Of a stretch of 64,000 bases of DNA, positions 11,749 to 22,420 are shown one piece after another. Under the pieces are notes generated by a model. That model had not been told where the DNA came from, ran no database searches, and was given only the letters and a program-made list of their open reading frames with translations. Source of the DNA: Numida meleagris (lineage: Eukaryota; Chordata; Aves; Galliformes; Numididae). The stretch is taken from positions 9,862,493 through 9,926,492 of the forward strand of contig NC_034424.1 in the NCBI RefSeq assembly GCF_002078875.1, read 5' to 3'. A program made the position numbers and the translations under genes. Numbering within the stretch: the stretch's first letter is position 1; every line of letters starts with the position of its first letter.

Positions 11749-12959
11749 GTAGGTACCCAGCCATGCACTGAGCAAAAGCTGTATGAGATCTGTGCTTATT
11801 TGGTTGCAAGATCCTCTGGCATGTGGCAAAGGTCTCTTGCCTTTCCCAAGTCACTGCTGGTGGATGAAGTCAATGTTGAGTCAAATAGTTAAGTGTAGAA
11901 TTAGAGACATCTGTGATTTGTGCCTTGTGAAGAAGCTTTAGGCGTTGAATCTAGTGGCAAAGTCTGCTACCCTTCATTTAGTTCCAGATGTCTCTCTTAC
12001 TTAACCTTTCTTTCTTATTATCAAAATGTATTGCCTTTGTGCATCCTTGGTCACAAACACCTCTGTCGTGCACACCGCCAGGGTTAAAGGCAGAGTGTGC
12101 GTGCTGGTACCAGCTGTAGTGGGAGGCTGTGGGCAGAGGGGCTGGCACCTGCCGGGTTTCCTCACACCCTCCTGATCCATTGCAGGCTATGTATTTTTCA
12201 GAGTAATGAAAAGTCTAATTATGCAGCCCATATTCCTTGATGAAGTATCTTGTCTGCACATAGATAGCTGCACATATAAATATTGTGAATTTCTGCATGG
12301 CTTTATTTCCCTTGCAAGCAATAGCACCATTACAGCAAATCTTCTGGATTTCCAAAGCAGCAAGAATGTTTTCCCTGGAGCTAGATGCCTTGCAAAAAAT
12401 ATTCCCAGAGAATTCCAAGAGTTATTGTTCTCTGTCGCCACATTTGTGCATGTATGCACCCATCCTCCAAGCTGCACAGCGAGCCAAATGAAAGGACCCT
12501 GCCCTTTCAGGAAAATCAGGGAAAATAGGTGCCAGTCCTGTTCTGCACACTCAGGTTATATCTGGAGTCAGCCTCTTGCTGTACCAGGCCCAGGAGCTGC
12601 ACGGCCGTGTGCCGGGGAGCGTGTGAGGAAATGGTGAAGTCCAGTGGGAGCAGAGGGTGAAGATGCTTGGTTTTAAGATGAGGGCACAGTTTGTCTAGGG
12701 GCAGTTCAATGGATGCATGGCAGTGAGGAGCACAAGCCCCTGCAGCATCGCTGCCGTCTCCTTGCAGGACTGCAGCAAGTTGCGCCTGCAGGTCCTCATG
12801 TCCCAGGCAGGGAAACTTCCTGTGTGAGTGTTGAGGCAGGCCAGGCTGGCTGCACGTGGTGCAGCACCAGGACAGGTTGCACAGCTCCAGCAGCAGGGCT
12901 GCAGCAGGTTGGGCTGTGTGGGCCTGTGCTGCTCGGGCTGCTGCAGGCCTCGGCTCTCA
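11749..12959. other. MVB12B last intron, 5' part
   Basis: Intron sequence after the GTAGGT donor. Mixed composition, with no splice-flanked coding sequence and no recognised transposon. Confidence 0.7.
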
Positions 12960-13500
12960 GAATGAGTCTTCCTTGTTAGCTCAGCGTGGAGCTGAAAGTC
13001 TGGAGTCTAATTAGTGAAGTGTGCATCTAATATTAATCATTCTGTTTAAGCTGACAAGGAAGGCTGTCCATTTAACCACTTAATTGCTACAAGTTTTCAT
13101 AGGCTGCTCTTCGCAAATATATTTAATGAAGAAGTTGTAAATCCAAAGGAGCTTAAAATTTTAATTTTATACAGAAATATTTTTCCTTGTTCTCATGTTT
13201 GTAGTCAATTCTCCAGAGTGCAGTCACATGAAATGTTCTTTAAATGAACATATTTGCTAACTGGCATGATTTCAGTTTTTAAAACATTGGTTCCAGCAAT
13301 TAGGCATTTTTTTCAGTTCCCAAATGACTAGAGAAATTCGTCTTGATTATAATTGCTCTTAGCCACGCATATCTAATTTGTGTCTTTTTAAGTGTTAATT
13401 AGTAAACAGTTTGAGCTGACATCTTTATGTGTTTGTATGTTGAAAAATGAGGCTTATTGCTTCTGTAGCTCGGGGTGGTGCTGCTGGCTGTGACATCATG
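12960..13500. promoter_or_regulatory. AT-rich candidate conserved noncoding element
   Basis: A block of more than 500 bases, AT-rich and repeat-free, with many homeodomain cores (TCTAATTAGT near 13009, TATTAATC near 13031, GTTAATTAGT near 13395). It lies in the last MVB12B intron immediately left of a CpG island. Confidence 0.4.
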
Positions 13501-13753
13501 ACATTGAGGTGCAATTAATGAAGACATGCTTGCCAATTAAAAGGCGGTCTCGAAGAAAACGGCTCGGTGACACGTCCTGCTTGCAGCTGGCAGCAGGAGA
13601 CGCGCAGCGCTCGGTGTCGTTCGGACAAAATGGAAGCTCCGCGCGGTCGCACCGCGGTTACCTTGGCAGCGCCGATTCCCGTCGCGCTGCGCGTTAACCG
13701 TGACGCGGAGGAGGGCGGGAGGCAACTGCGGCGCAGCCCGGGAGCGGTCGCCG

Positions 13754-13771
13754 AGCACCCCCTAGTGCCGC
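13754..13771 (-). promoter_or_regulatory. CTCF-like motif, minus orientation
   Basis: AGCACCCCCTAGTGCCGC resembles the reverse complement of the CTCF core, with substitutions at the fourth base and at the second G of the usual GTGG. It is a moderate match. Confidence 0.35.
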
Positions 13772-13857
13772 AGCGCCTCGCTGCACCGCGCGGCTCGACT
13801 CCCGCTCCGCCCGCAGTCGAGGCCGGGCGCTGGGGCTCCCGGTGCGGCTCCCGCTCG

Positions 13858-13947
13858 NNNNNNNNNNNNNNNNNNNNNNNNNNNNNNNNNNNNNNNNNNN
13901 NNNNNNNNNNNNNNNNNNNNNNNNNNNNNNNNNNNNNNNNNNNNNNN
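13858..13947. other. Assembly gap (90 N)
   Basis: Ninety consecutive unresolved bases inside a very GC-rich stretch. The true length and content are unknown. Confidence 1.
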
Positions 13948-13950
13948 TGA

Positions 13951-13970
13951 CTGCCGCCAGGTGGCGCTGC
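13951..13970 (+). promoter_or_regulatory. CTCF-like motif, plus orientation
   Basis: The core CCGCCAGGTGGCGC (13954-13967) closely matches the CTCF consensus around CCAGGNGGCGC and lies directly right of the gap. It is a strong sequence match. Occupancy is inferred. Confidence 0.6.
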
Positions 13971-14369
13971 GGCGCGGCCCCGCGTTGCGGAGCTCGGCCC
14001 TGCCGGCGGTGCTGCGTGCGCTGCGCGGTCCAGGCGTACCGCAGGCGCGCTGCGTTGGGGCCAAAGCCTGCAGGCTTACGGACTTTAGCCCAGCTTGCCG
14101 AACCAACAGTTGTAATTACGGTGGTAGAGCTTGCATAATCGAGGTCTACAGCAGAGAATCTTCCTGCCTAGCTGCCCTGTGTGGAGGGGAGCGCGACGGC
14201 CACGCTGGGTTAGCCTGGGTCCACGGGAGAGGGGCGATTCTCCTAGTGGCACCGGCAGGGGCTGCCAGGCCCCCCCGCCCCATCTCCCGCTCAAGGCGTT
14301 CCCCCTGGGGCCACGCTGGGGAGGCCGCAGGCGGGTGCCCCACCGGTGCTTCTGTCTCACTTTCCGCAG

Positions 14370-14456
14370 TATGACTACAGCTTCAGGACGGAGCAGAGCG
14401 CAGCAGCCCGCCTGCCGCCCAGCCCCACGCGCTGCCCGCCGGTCCCACCATCCTGA
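14370..14456 (+). CDS. MVB12B: MVB12B terminal coding exon
   Basis: After a pyrimidine-rich tract and CCGCAG acceptor, this exon encodes 28 residues from YDYSFRTEQSAAARLPPSP to a final PPVPPS, then a TGA stop (14454-14456). It completes the UMA domain and the short proline-rich C-terminal tail of MVB12B. The first 20 or so residues are almost the same as I recall in mammals. The last six or seven differ more, with extra prolines. The alternative frames across this GC-rich exon are longer but have no family match and would not join the exon at 11748 in phase. Confidence 0.95.
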   Translation, partial: YDYSFRTEQSAAARLPPSPTRCPPVPPS

Positions 14457-15708
14457 GGGCCACCGGCGCCGGAGCAGCCGTGTGCACGTACTACTGAGCG
14501 GGACGCAGTGCCTGGCCTCCACCAGCCCCCGCTGCTCCGGCCTCACCCCGCCCCGCACCACCTCCCGTACGCCCTGCTCCACGCGTCAGACCTCGCGGTC
14601 CTTCGGCAGCTGCTGCAGATGCATCTCCATGTGAGTATGTTGCTCGGAGACTGACTGGCAGCCTCCCAGTTGCTCCTGTTCCCCTATCCCCTGCTGTAGG
14701 ACGGTCACAAAACAGCCAACTGTAGCGAAGCGCTGTGAACAGCCAGCTGTGAGCTCGCAGACGATCAGGAATGCTCAGCAGCGAGCCCTGAGAAAGAAAA
14801 AGACTCAGCCGTCAGCAGTGGGCCCCAGACCGCACACCCAGGCCCGGCCCACACGTGCCACCCCTCCTGTGGTGCTTGGTGGTGGCACTGCCGAGATCTG
14901 AGCCGCACGGCAGCTCCACCACAGCCACGATCAGCCCAGGCTGAGATCTTCTTTTTTGCCATGGGCACATGGGGCCAGGGCCTCTCGCTCAGGCCCGCTT
15001 TAGGCCTCTCCCCAGTAGCTGGCAAACGGAGGTCCCGGAGAGCGCAGGCAGCACTGGGGTTCCTCTGCTTTGCACAGGGACTTTGAGTGACAGACATCCT
15101 GGCTGCCCTGGGCTGGAGGCCGACTGTGAGCCGGCCAGCCCCTGCACGCCATGGTGTGCCATGCCCTGCTGACAGGTGGATGCTGCTGCCCGCCTGTGGC
15201 ATGGAGCAGGTCTCTCATTTTTGCCTCATAGCTGCTAAAACAAGAGGTGTGCCCATTCCCTTCGGCACTCTAGAGGGAAGCACTGAACTCTGGTGTAGCG
15301 CAGGATGAGAGCTGATGTGTTAAGCCCTCAGCCTCCTTGTGAGCTCGCTCCAGAGTCGAATGCATGTCTTGGAAAAGTCTGTTGCTGTAATAAGTTATTG
15401 AGAAATGCCTATCTGACTGTGCTGCTTTTTCGAGTTTCTGCTGTAGAACAAAGCTACATCATGGCAGCAAAATGGCAATTTTAAAGTAAGTGTTAAACTG
15501 TACAACTTTTTGTATTGTAAAATAATGATTACCTAACCCTGTTGAAATGCAATTGCCATAGTAACAAATAACAGTATTGCCGCTCTCTGTCTGGGTCACG
15601 TGTATGCCCTGACCTGCTTTGCACTGCTTTTGATTGATCTTGTATTTTCTAGTTGGACGGAATGGTGACTAACGGTAGGTTTTGTACTGTCAGCTTGTAT
15701 TTTTTATT

Positions 15709-15716
15709 TGTACATA
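15709..15716 (+). promoter_or_regulatory. Pumilio response element
   Basis: TGTACATA matches the Pumilio consensus TGTANATA on the transcribed strand within the predicted 3'UTR. Confidence 0.4.
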
Positions 15717-15949
15717 TGTAAAGTATTTCTTGTCCAAAGACTCATTTCTGGTTTTAAGGCACCATATCGTATTGCTGGGATAATGAGCACAAAATACCTT
15801 AACATTCAGGATAGACTGATTCCAGGTCTTTGCTTCAACTTCTTCAAGTCAGGTGATCATTTTCTAAAACTGCCTCTGTAAAGCAAGGCTGTGTGATTTG
15901 AAAGCATAGGCAGATTCAGTTGCAGATGTGTCATAATTTGGTGGAAAGA

Positions 15950-15955
15950 ATTAAA
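15950..15955 (+). terminator. Possible proximal poly(A) signal (ATTAAA)
   Basis: ATTAAA on the sense strand of the 3'UTR. It is a variant signal, and no strong GU-rich downstream element was noted. Confidence 0.2.
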
Positions 15956-16843
15956 GCTATTTCATTTGCATCAGCTCTGGAGGTTTCAGTGACCCCCTGG
16001 AAGTGCTCATTTACTTGAAGGTTGCAACACCATTTGTAGTTCTTATTTATCCTGCAGGAAAGCAAAGCCAGACCTCACTGCCAAGCTTCACAAAGGCTAG
16101 ATTGATGATGCCGACATCGACAAATGAACACACCATGGCAGCCTGGTCATTTGGCTCAGGTTCACTTGAAGTTCAAATCCACTCTGTGCTGTAGTAGTAT
16201 GCCCATATCATCCATCTTTTGTCGTTCTGTGTTTCTGCTTGTAATTTGTCCTGTAGTTTTCTGTGGCATCCGTTCATAGCTTCTCCTGTAGTTCAGTGGA
16301 TGCTGCAGGTAGGTGGAAGCTGGCTGCAGCGGTGCGTTCCTCATTGCTCTGGAACAGCAGAGCTGCAGATAGCCAGCGTTCCCCATGTCCCCCCAGACAG
16401 TGCCAAGCTTGAGGGTCAGCTTTTGCTACCAGGAGATGCGGGCATGTCTGGAGGAGCACCTCGCCCCGCCACCTCTCCACGTGCCGAGGGCAGCACTGAC
16501 TGCAGCAGCGAGCAGCGGCTTTGGGCAGCGCCAGGCTCTGATCCAGGGGAGCTCTCCCTGGGGATATCTCGAGGAAACGGACACGCAGCATTGAGTCCCT
16601 TCCCATGAGATGTAGCTTAGAGCAGATAAAGCTTGTACTTTTGTATAGCTTAGCCTTCTTCAAGTAGTAAGTTCAGCTTTCTCCTCAGTGACCTACAAGA
16701 AACACTGGATGGCTCAAAATGCTGATGGGACAGGCAGCTGGCACAAGCATCTAAGAAATCTTCAGGATATATTTGTATAGTTGGTTCTCCTTCTCTCTTC
16801 TCTTACACTAGCCTGGCAAATCTACTTCAGGGATGCATCTGCA

Positions 16844-16849
16844 AATAAA
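16844..16849 (+). terminator. Possible proximal poly(A) signal (AATAAA)
   Basis: A canonical AATAAA in the 3'UTR, followed within 30 bases by G/T-rich sequence. It could support a 2.4-kb 3'UTR isoform. Confidence 0.35.
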
Positions 16850-18726
16850 TTTGGAAGGTGAAGTTGGTCTTTACAGTGTTTCTGCACTGTGGCACTGCCA
16901 AGATAGCTGTTCCTGAAAGTATGAAAAGTGCATCTGCAGTTCTCTCTGTATGAGATCAGTAGGGATGTTCTGAGCGCTGAAGGCCAGCTGTGCTCTCAGC
17001 TACGCTAACCAAAGTCTAACAAAGTGTTGGCATTTCCAAAGGGAGAGAGCTCAGAGTCTCTGCTTGGAAGCACGGTGACACACAGCACAGCTTGGCTGGT
17101 TTTATGTGTCATTTTCTCGATCCACTGATTTTAGGAAGCTTTCTTGCTGCACCTCTGCATTCCAGACCATGGATGCCAGATCAGTATTTCTGCAGGCAGT
17201 TTTTGTACTGTTCTGTAACTTTTGTACTCTCAGTAGCTCATTGCAAGGCTGGTCCTTGCATCTTTGCAGCGATGTGCTGGAGCCCACACAAGCATCTCTG
17301 CATCTTCCTGCCTTCCTGTCTAACATGCAATGTGCTAGCATTGCTTAAGGAGTCAGCGTTCAGGCAGCCTGATGCTGATGTTGTCTGGCTGTGGAGAAGC
17401 CTTCTGAAGCATATAGGGAGGGGATGTGTCAGCAGGCAGCAACAGAAGTAGATTTGCAGAGCTTTGTCAGATGTGTTTGGCTACCTTGTCTCTCTATAGA
17501 ACAAGACTAGATACCAGCTAGTATAATGTTGTGGCTAATGGAGAAACTAGTTTGCCGAATTATCCACCAGATTTGTATCTCTGCAAGAAATGGAAAAGCA
17601 GCAGAGGTTTACTTACTGTACAGTGTACTTTCTGATGTGAATTAGTAGTGGCATGCTGCCTCCTGGATTTTCCTCAGCAAAGAGCATACTGAGGTGACTC
17701 ATGGACTTTCCAGGACAGACAGTGATGTCCGATGTGTTAATTATGGAAAGGCAAGTTATTAGTGCAGAAAGTAATGTAGAGTGTGAACTTTGTGATGAAA
17801 TTCAAGTGTGGACAGACCTAGCAGATGTCTTCCTGTGGGAGTGTTTCATAGCTGTAGTTTTGTAGGAATAAGCTTTGTCAGACTTTTCTCCTTCGACTGT
17901 CACTGTGGTTATCCCAATGTTTGTAGGAGAGGATCCCCTGTGAGCCTCCTGTGTAGTAGGACATTGTTGGTAGTCTGAAACCTTGGGTTTGTTGGTGTGC
18001 TCACCTGGTGGCACCTGGCAGGGCTGCTGTGGCTCTCCTTGCCCCTTTCTCAAAAGAGCGGCACAAACAGCGGCATAAAATGGGGCCTGCGGCAAGAAAA
18101 AGATGAAGTCCCTGCCGTGCTCACCCCACAGCAAGGAGCTATGCTGGTGGAGCGAGGGCCTGGTGATGGAGCCCTAGCCCCGCTGCTCCTGTGCCCCACA
18201 TGTACCTCACATGCAACCCGCCTGCACCCCACCGCTCCTGCTCCGGGCCCTCCTCCCACAGCGTGTCTGCATCGAGCATTGACTCAGCCTCAGCCTTGGC
18301 CATTGGCGATCCCGGCACCAGGGCAGCCGCGCGGGGTCGGTGTTGGCTGTTCTGAGCCATAAAGCCGGCGTGCTGCAGGTAAGGAGGGTGCTCCCTGCTG
18401 AAGGAGAGGCTCGGTGAGGTGCTCGCGTCGTTCAGTCCAGGGAACCCAAGCAGTCTGGATATTTTGGTCAGTTATTGTGAAATTGTTTCCAAACAGCAAC
18501 AGTTTTAAATGCCATCATACAAATGGAGGAGAGAAACCTTTTATGCAGTTGGAAAGTGTTGTTTTGAGATGCTATGCATTTTGTTGGGTTATTGAAAACA
18601 AATTTACTGTGCATTAATCTAATGAATGTTACTACCTTTTATATTTATTTTAGATGACTCTCCTGTATTTTACAAAGGGAAGTTTCATTGTGTGATAACA
18701 GTCTGTACTCTTAATATAATTTGTTA

Positions 18727-18732
18727 AATAAA
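18727..18732 (+). terminator. MVB12B: Probable distal MVB12B poly(A) signal
   Basis: AATAAA followed about 30 bases later by a GU-rich run (TTTGTGTTTGTGTT). Composition changes to GC-rich intergenic sequence soon after. It is the best candidate for the main 3' end. Confidence 0.6.
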
Positions 18733-18750
18733 ATCTGTTTTAATTGGTTT

Positions 18751-21279
18751 ATTCTCTGCTTTGTGTTTGTGTTAAATTCGGAGCTTAAGAAGCTTACAGT
18801 GCCACAGCTCCTGCTCACGGGAGCAGAAGCACTCGGCCCTGGGAGCATTCCGCTCGTTTTGGCTCTGCACCATCACTGCGTTGGCCTCTTCAGATCCCAA
18901 ACCTGGAGGTTTTGAAAGTAGTTAGACTGCGTCAGGAGGAATGAAACATGAGTCAGTGTTATTCTGAACTCCGCTGCAGTGCAGCGGTTTTAACTGTAGC
19001 GCCAGGAACTATTTTTATTTCTTGGTAAGATTACAAGTTAGTTTGATACAGGTAATGTTTTCTTACAGTTGACTTTGACTTCAGTACGGCATTTGGCTTG
19101 ATACCATGATGAATGCTTGTTCAGGAATTGGAACAGTACATGGTTAACATACTAAGTGAATAAGGAGCTGGGTTTGTGGCCAGGTGGATGTTTCCAGTGG
19201 CATCCCGCAGTGGTGAGTTTTCTCACCTTCCCATCCCGTGATTTTGAGGAAGTTGAAGAAATAGAAGATCATTACTCATAAATGTCCTTGGTTTGGAACG
19301 TCTCAGAAAGGAACAAGGTATTGCAGGCTTTAATACAAGAGACTCACAAAGGAGCTTTTCTCTCTGTCCCAGCTGCACAGGTCACCATTTACTTCTGCTT
19401 GGTGCTAACAGGGACTTTCTGAGCAGTTTTGGTGGGACGCAAGGGCTGAGATCAGAGACACCCTTTCCTGCGCTCTCATGCTACCTGGGAGGGCTCAGGA
19501 CACTGCAAGAAATGTGACGTGAGTTCAGGCACAGGACATGAACCAGAGCAGAGGAGTTACCAGCAGTCAGACCAGGAGCTGCGAGCCCTCCCACGAGCTG
19601 GCGAGCAGCGGCAGCTGCCTGCAGAGCTGAGTGCTCCTGGCTGCCTGAGGCTGGTGCTGCAGAGGTGGCGGCATGAACCCCATGAAGGTAGTTTGCTTTT
19701 GTTTGTGTGCATTTCTATCCTTGTAAACCAATCCAAAACGTCTGCTAAATTCTATGCTGCAAAGTCAAAAAATCAGAAGTCAGAATATCTTGACTTCAGC
19801 ATTTTCTGGAGGGGAAGGGACCACACATGACACATACACTGCCGCACAGGCAGTGTTCCAAGTGTGTGTGGCAGTGAGTTCAGTACAATAGGTGCAGGCA
19901 AAGTCAGTGGAACAACTCGTTTATCCTCTATGAAGTGCTCAGGCAGGGCCAGGAGCTGCTGGCATTGCAGCAGTGTGCAGCAGGTGACAGCAGCGTGCAG
20001 CTTGTGGGACTGCAGGGCACCTGGCAACCACAGCCACAGTCCCCATCCACAGTGACCCGGTAGCATGCAGGGCCCTGGGCCTCAAGGCAGGGGCTTCTCT
20101 TGGAGGCTCTCAGCAGTGGCTCCCGCAGTGCTGGGGCTCGGTGCTGGCGCGGTGATTCTGGTGGCTGTGCACGGGCCAGGATTCTGCAGGCTCAGAGCAG
20201 CCCTGCCAGGCTCAGGGCTCCATGGTCTCATTTTTTACAAATATTATAAACTGGGATTCTGCAGAAATAAACAGGATTTTATAATCAGCTCTGAAACACG
20301 GCTGTGTTTTAAGAGAGGCAGTTAAGGGTGGACGTGTGAGTTACAGGGAAGGTGCTGTGCTTTTATGACCCACGCTCTGCACTGTGTGGCCCTGCTTCGT
20401 GCTCTCTGTGTCGAGTGCTGCTGGCGAGCGATTTAACAGCAGCAGGGGAATGTGACTGGGACGGCCTCAGCTCCAGTGCCACTGACAGCACGATCTGCAA
20501 GGCAGAGCTGCCCCCGCAGCGGGGAGAAGGCTCAGTGCGAGGCAGGATGGGGACAGGATGATGCCCAGCACAGGGACGGTGCAGGCGGCAGCGCGGGCGG
20601 CACACAGCAGGGGCAGAGCTGCTCCGTTGGTTGGGCAGGGGGTCCTGGCCCCATGGGGTCCCAGCCCCAGTGGCCCCAGCAGTTCTCTCCCCTTTGCAGG
20701 TACCCTTGGGGGCAAAATGGGCTTTGCAAGGAGGAGAGGCTCATGTCACACCGTTAGAACTCAAGTTTGTTATTCATTCTGCTGTTATTTTTCTGAACTT
20801 GACCCAATGCTGGTATACACTATGACCTCTGGCATCTTCTCTCACCCCAGCCAATATCCCCGTCTCACATACTTGGAGTGCCCTTTGAATTAAAGGAGAT
20901 TAATACCCAAGTTCCCGACATGCTCTTCAGGCACATGTTTTCATAACCTCCTAAAGTGAGTACCCCTGGTTCCACCAAAACCAGCTCAGCCTCACGCTGC
21001 GGGCGCTGGGAGCTACCACTTGTCCCCCAAGGTGAGCACCCCGCTGCGCCCAGCCACGGCCCTCGCTGGTGCCTGGGGACGCAGCAGGCACAGGCTGGCA
21101 GCAGCCGGGGCTGCGATGTCACAGACTGCTGGGCTTTGTGCTGCTGTGGCTTTTGTTGTTGTTGTTTGTTTTCTTTGCCTCTTCTCCCCCCTACAGCTTC
21201 AAGAATTAACTCGCCCTGGGAATTTCTCAAAATCCTTTCCTTTCTCCGAAGTGATGGATAAGCCATGTAACTGATTGCC
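18751..21279. other. Intergenic, no gene recognised
   Basis: Mostly GC-moderate to GC-rich DNA. Overlapping open frames on both strands (20350-20760 and 20865-21377) have no recognisable domains and no splice support. No repeat family was recognised. Confidence 0.55.
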
Positions 21280-22420
21280 GTGGCCTCGGAGAGGGTAAAC
21301 ATCTTCTGCAGCTTAAAATGAAACTTTCTCACTCCTTGGTTAATGAGTGTTGAAAGAAGCATAAATAGAAATAACACAGGATTTCCATGACTAACAGGAT
21401 GACCACATCAGTGAATGTTGTTGGGGTTAAAAATGACTCAGCTTTTGCTTCCCCAGGGTATGATGTTTTATCCCGCGGCAGGAAGGGCTGCTAGCAGCAC
21501 TTTGAAGGTCTGGCAGAGCCGACACGGCTTGGATCGTGAACTGGGAAGTGTTTGAATGCACAGGGAAAAAAAATGAAAATCCTGAACTCTGCTCCATGTG
21601 TGCAGATTTCACGAAGATAAAGGAGCCCACAGCTTTATCCAGCCCGTGCTGACTCTTTTCTTTTCAAAAGCCTTTTCAGATGTTTTCACTTTTCTGCTTG
21701 CTTTGTTGAAAGATGTAAAAATTTAAGACAACCACAAAGTAAACATTTCAAAACTTTCTATTCTGAAAATTCGCGACATTTTCAAAATCCCCTGAATTCC
21801 ACTTCTGCACAACCAGGAATGAAGATGTTTGGCATTTCTTTGGTTGGCAGGCGGACCTGTGTTTATTGATAACCTTCCTTTTATTTTTCCAAGAAAACAG
21901 ATTCGTTATTCAGTAGAAACACCAGATAAGTCCGTGTCTTGTCAAAATAAAGCAGGTTTTCCTTATTAGAGTGAAATAGTAATGAACTCATCTGCTTCCA
22001 ATATTTATAAAGAGTAGAGAAGGCCATTAATTCTACTGCTTGTGAATAAAACCATCTGTGATTTCTTTCCATTTGATGTGTTTTGGTTTTAATATACATT
22101 TTTCACAAATAAGTGTAGGGATTTTTTTGTGAAAATGTCACATTCAGAATCTCATAAAGAAGGAACGCAAAGAGGGGGAAACGAAATGTTTTGTTAGCTA
22201 AGTAATTTCTCACCTTGCACAGAGAATAAAATTCATGCCAACTTTAACACATTAGGCGACAGAATTACATGTTCAGCTCTAATGCAATCCATGACATGTA
22301 ACGAGGCAAATAGAGTATGTTTGGAAGTTTGTTTTCCTTTGGGAATCACACAGTACATTTAACCTAATCTGTCCTGACACTTGAATTATAACGTTATGAG
22401 CTTCTTCAGGGAAGCAAAAC
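21280..22420. promoter_or_regulatory. AT-rich candidate conserved noncoding region
   Basis: About 1.1 kb of AT-rich, mostly repeat-free DNA, most uniform at 21660-22130. It contains homeodomain and FOX-like cores (for example TGTTTATTGATAA near 21862 and ATTAATTCT near 22026). There is no coding potential. A regulatory role is inferred from composition and from the position between MVB12B and LMX1B. Confidence 0.35.

Larger units (their letters stand above)
13555..14130. promoter_or_regulatory. Intragenic CpG island
   Basis: An abrupt rise in GC and CpG frequency between AT-rich sequence on the left and the last exon on the right. It is interrupted by 90 unresolved bases. It carries two CTCF-like motifs. 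It does not coincide with a known MVB12B start. It could be an alternative or antisense promoter or an insulator; the sequence does not decide. Confidence 0.65.
1..18750 (+). other. MVB12B: MVB12B gene, 3' portion (partial)
   Basis: This is the 3' end of the gene for multivesicular body subunit 12B, a subunit of the endosomal ESCRT-I complex (with TSG101, VPS28 and VPS37) that sorts ubiquitinated cargo into multivesicular bodies. Only the last three coding exons and the 3'UTR are present. Exons for the N-terminal membrane-binding MABP domain and the linker must lie upstream of base 1. The three exons join in frame, have canonical AG/GT boundaries and encode 67 residues, which matches the length of this part of the human protein as I recall it. 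The 3' boundary is inferred from a poly(A) signal at 18727. The first 9985 bases are intron, because no sequence for the residues expected just before the 9986 exon was found there. Confidence 0.9.
14457..18750 (+). other. MVB12B: MVB12B 3'UTR (end inferred)
   Basis: About 4.3 kb from the stop codon to just past an AATAAA at 18727. A 3'UTR of several kilobases fits what I recall of mammalian MVB12B messages. The final 350 bases are AT-rich, as expected of a terminal UTR. A Pumilio-type site is at 15709. Earlier poly(A) signals at 15950 and 16844 could give shorter isoforms. The exact end needs transcript data. Confidence 0.65.

Noticed and set aside
14131..14634. 167-codon frame covering the last MVB12B exon
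   Set aside because: It is in a different frame from MVB12B. The family match and splice phase select the shorter frame ending at 14456.
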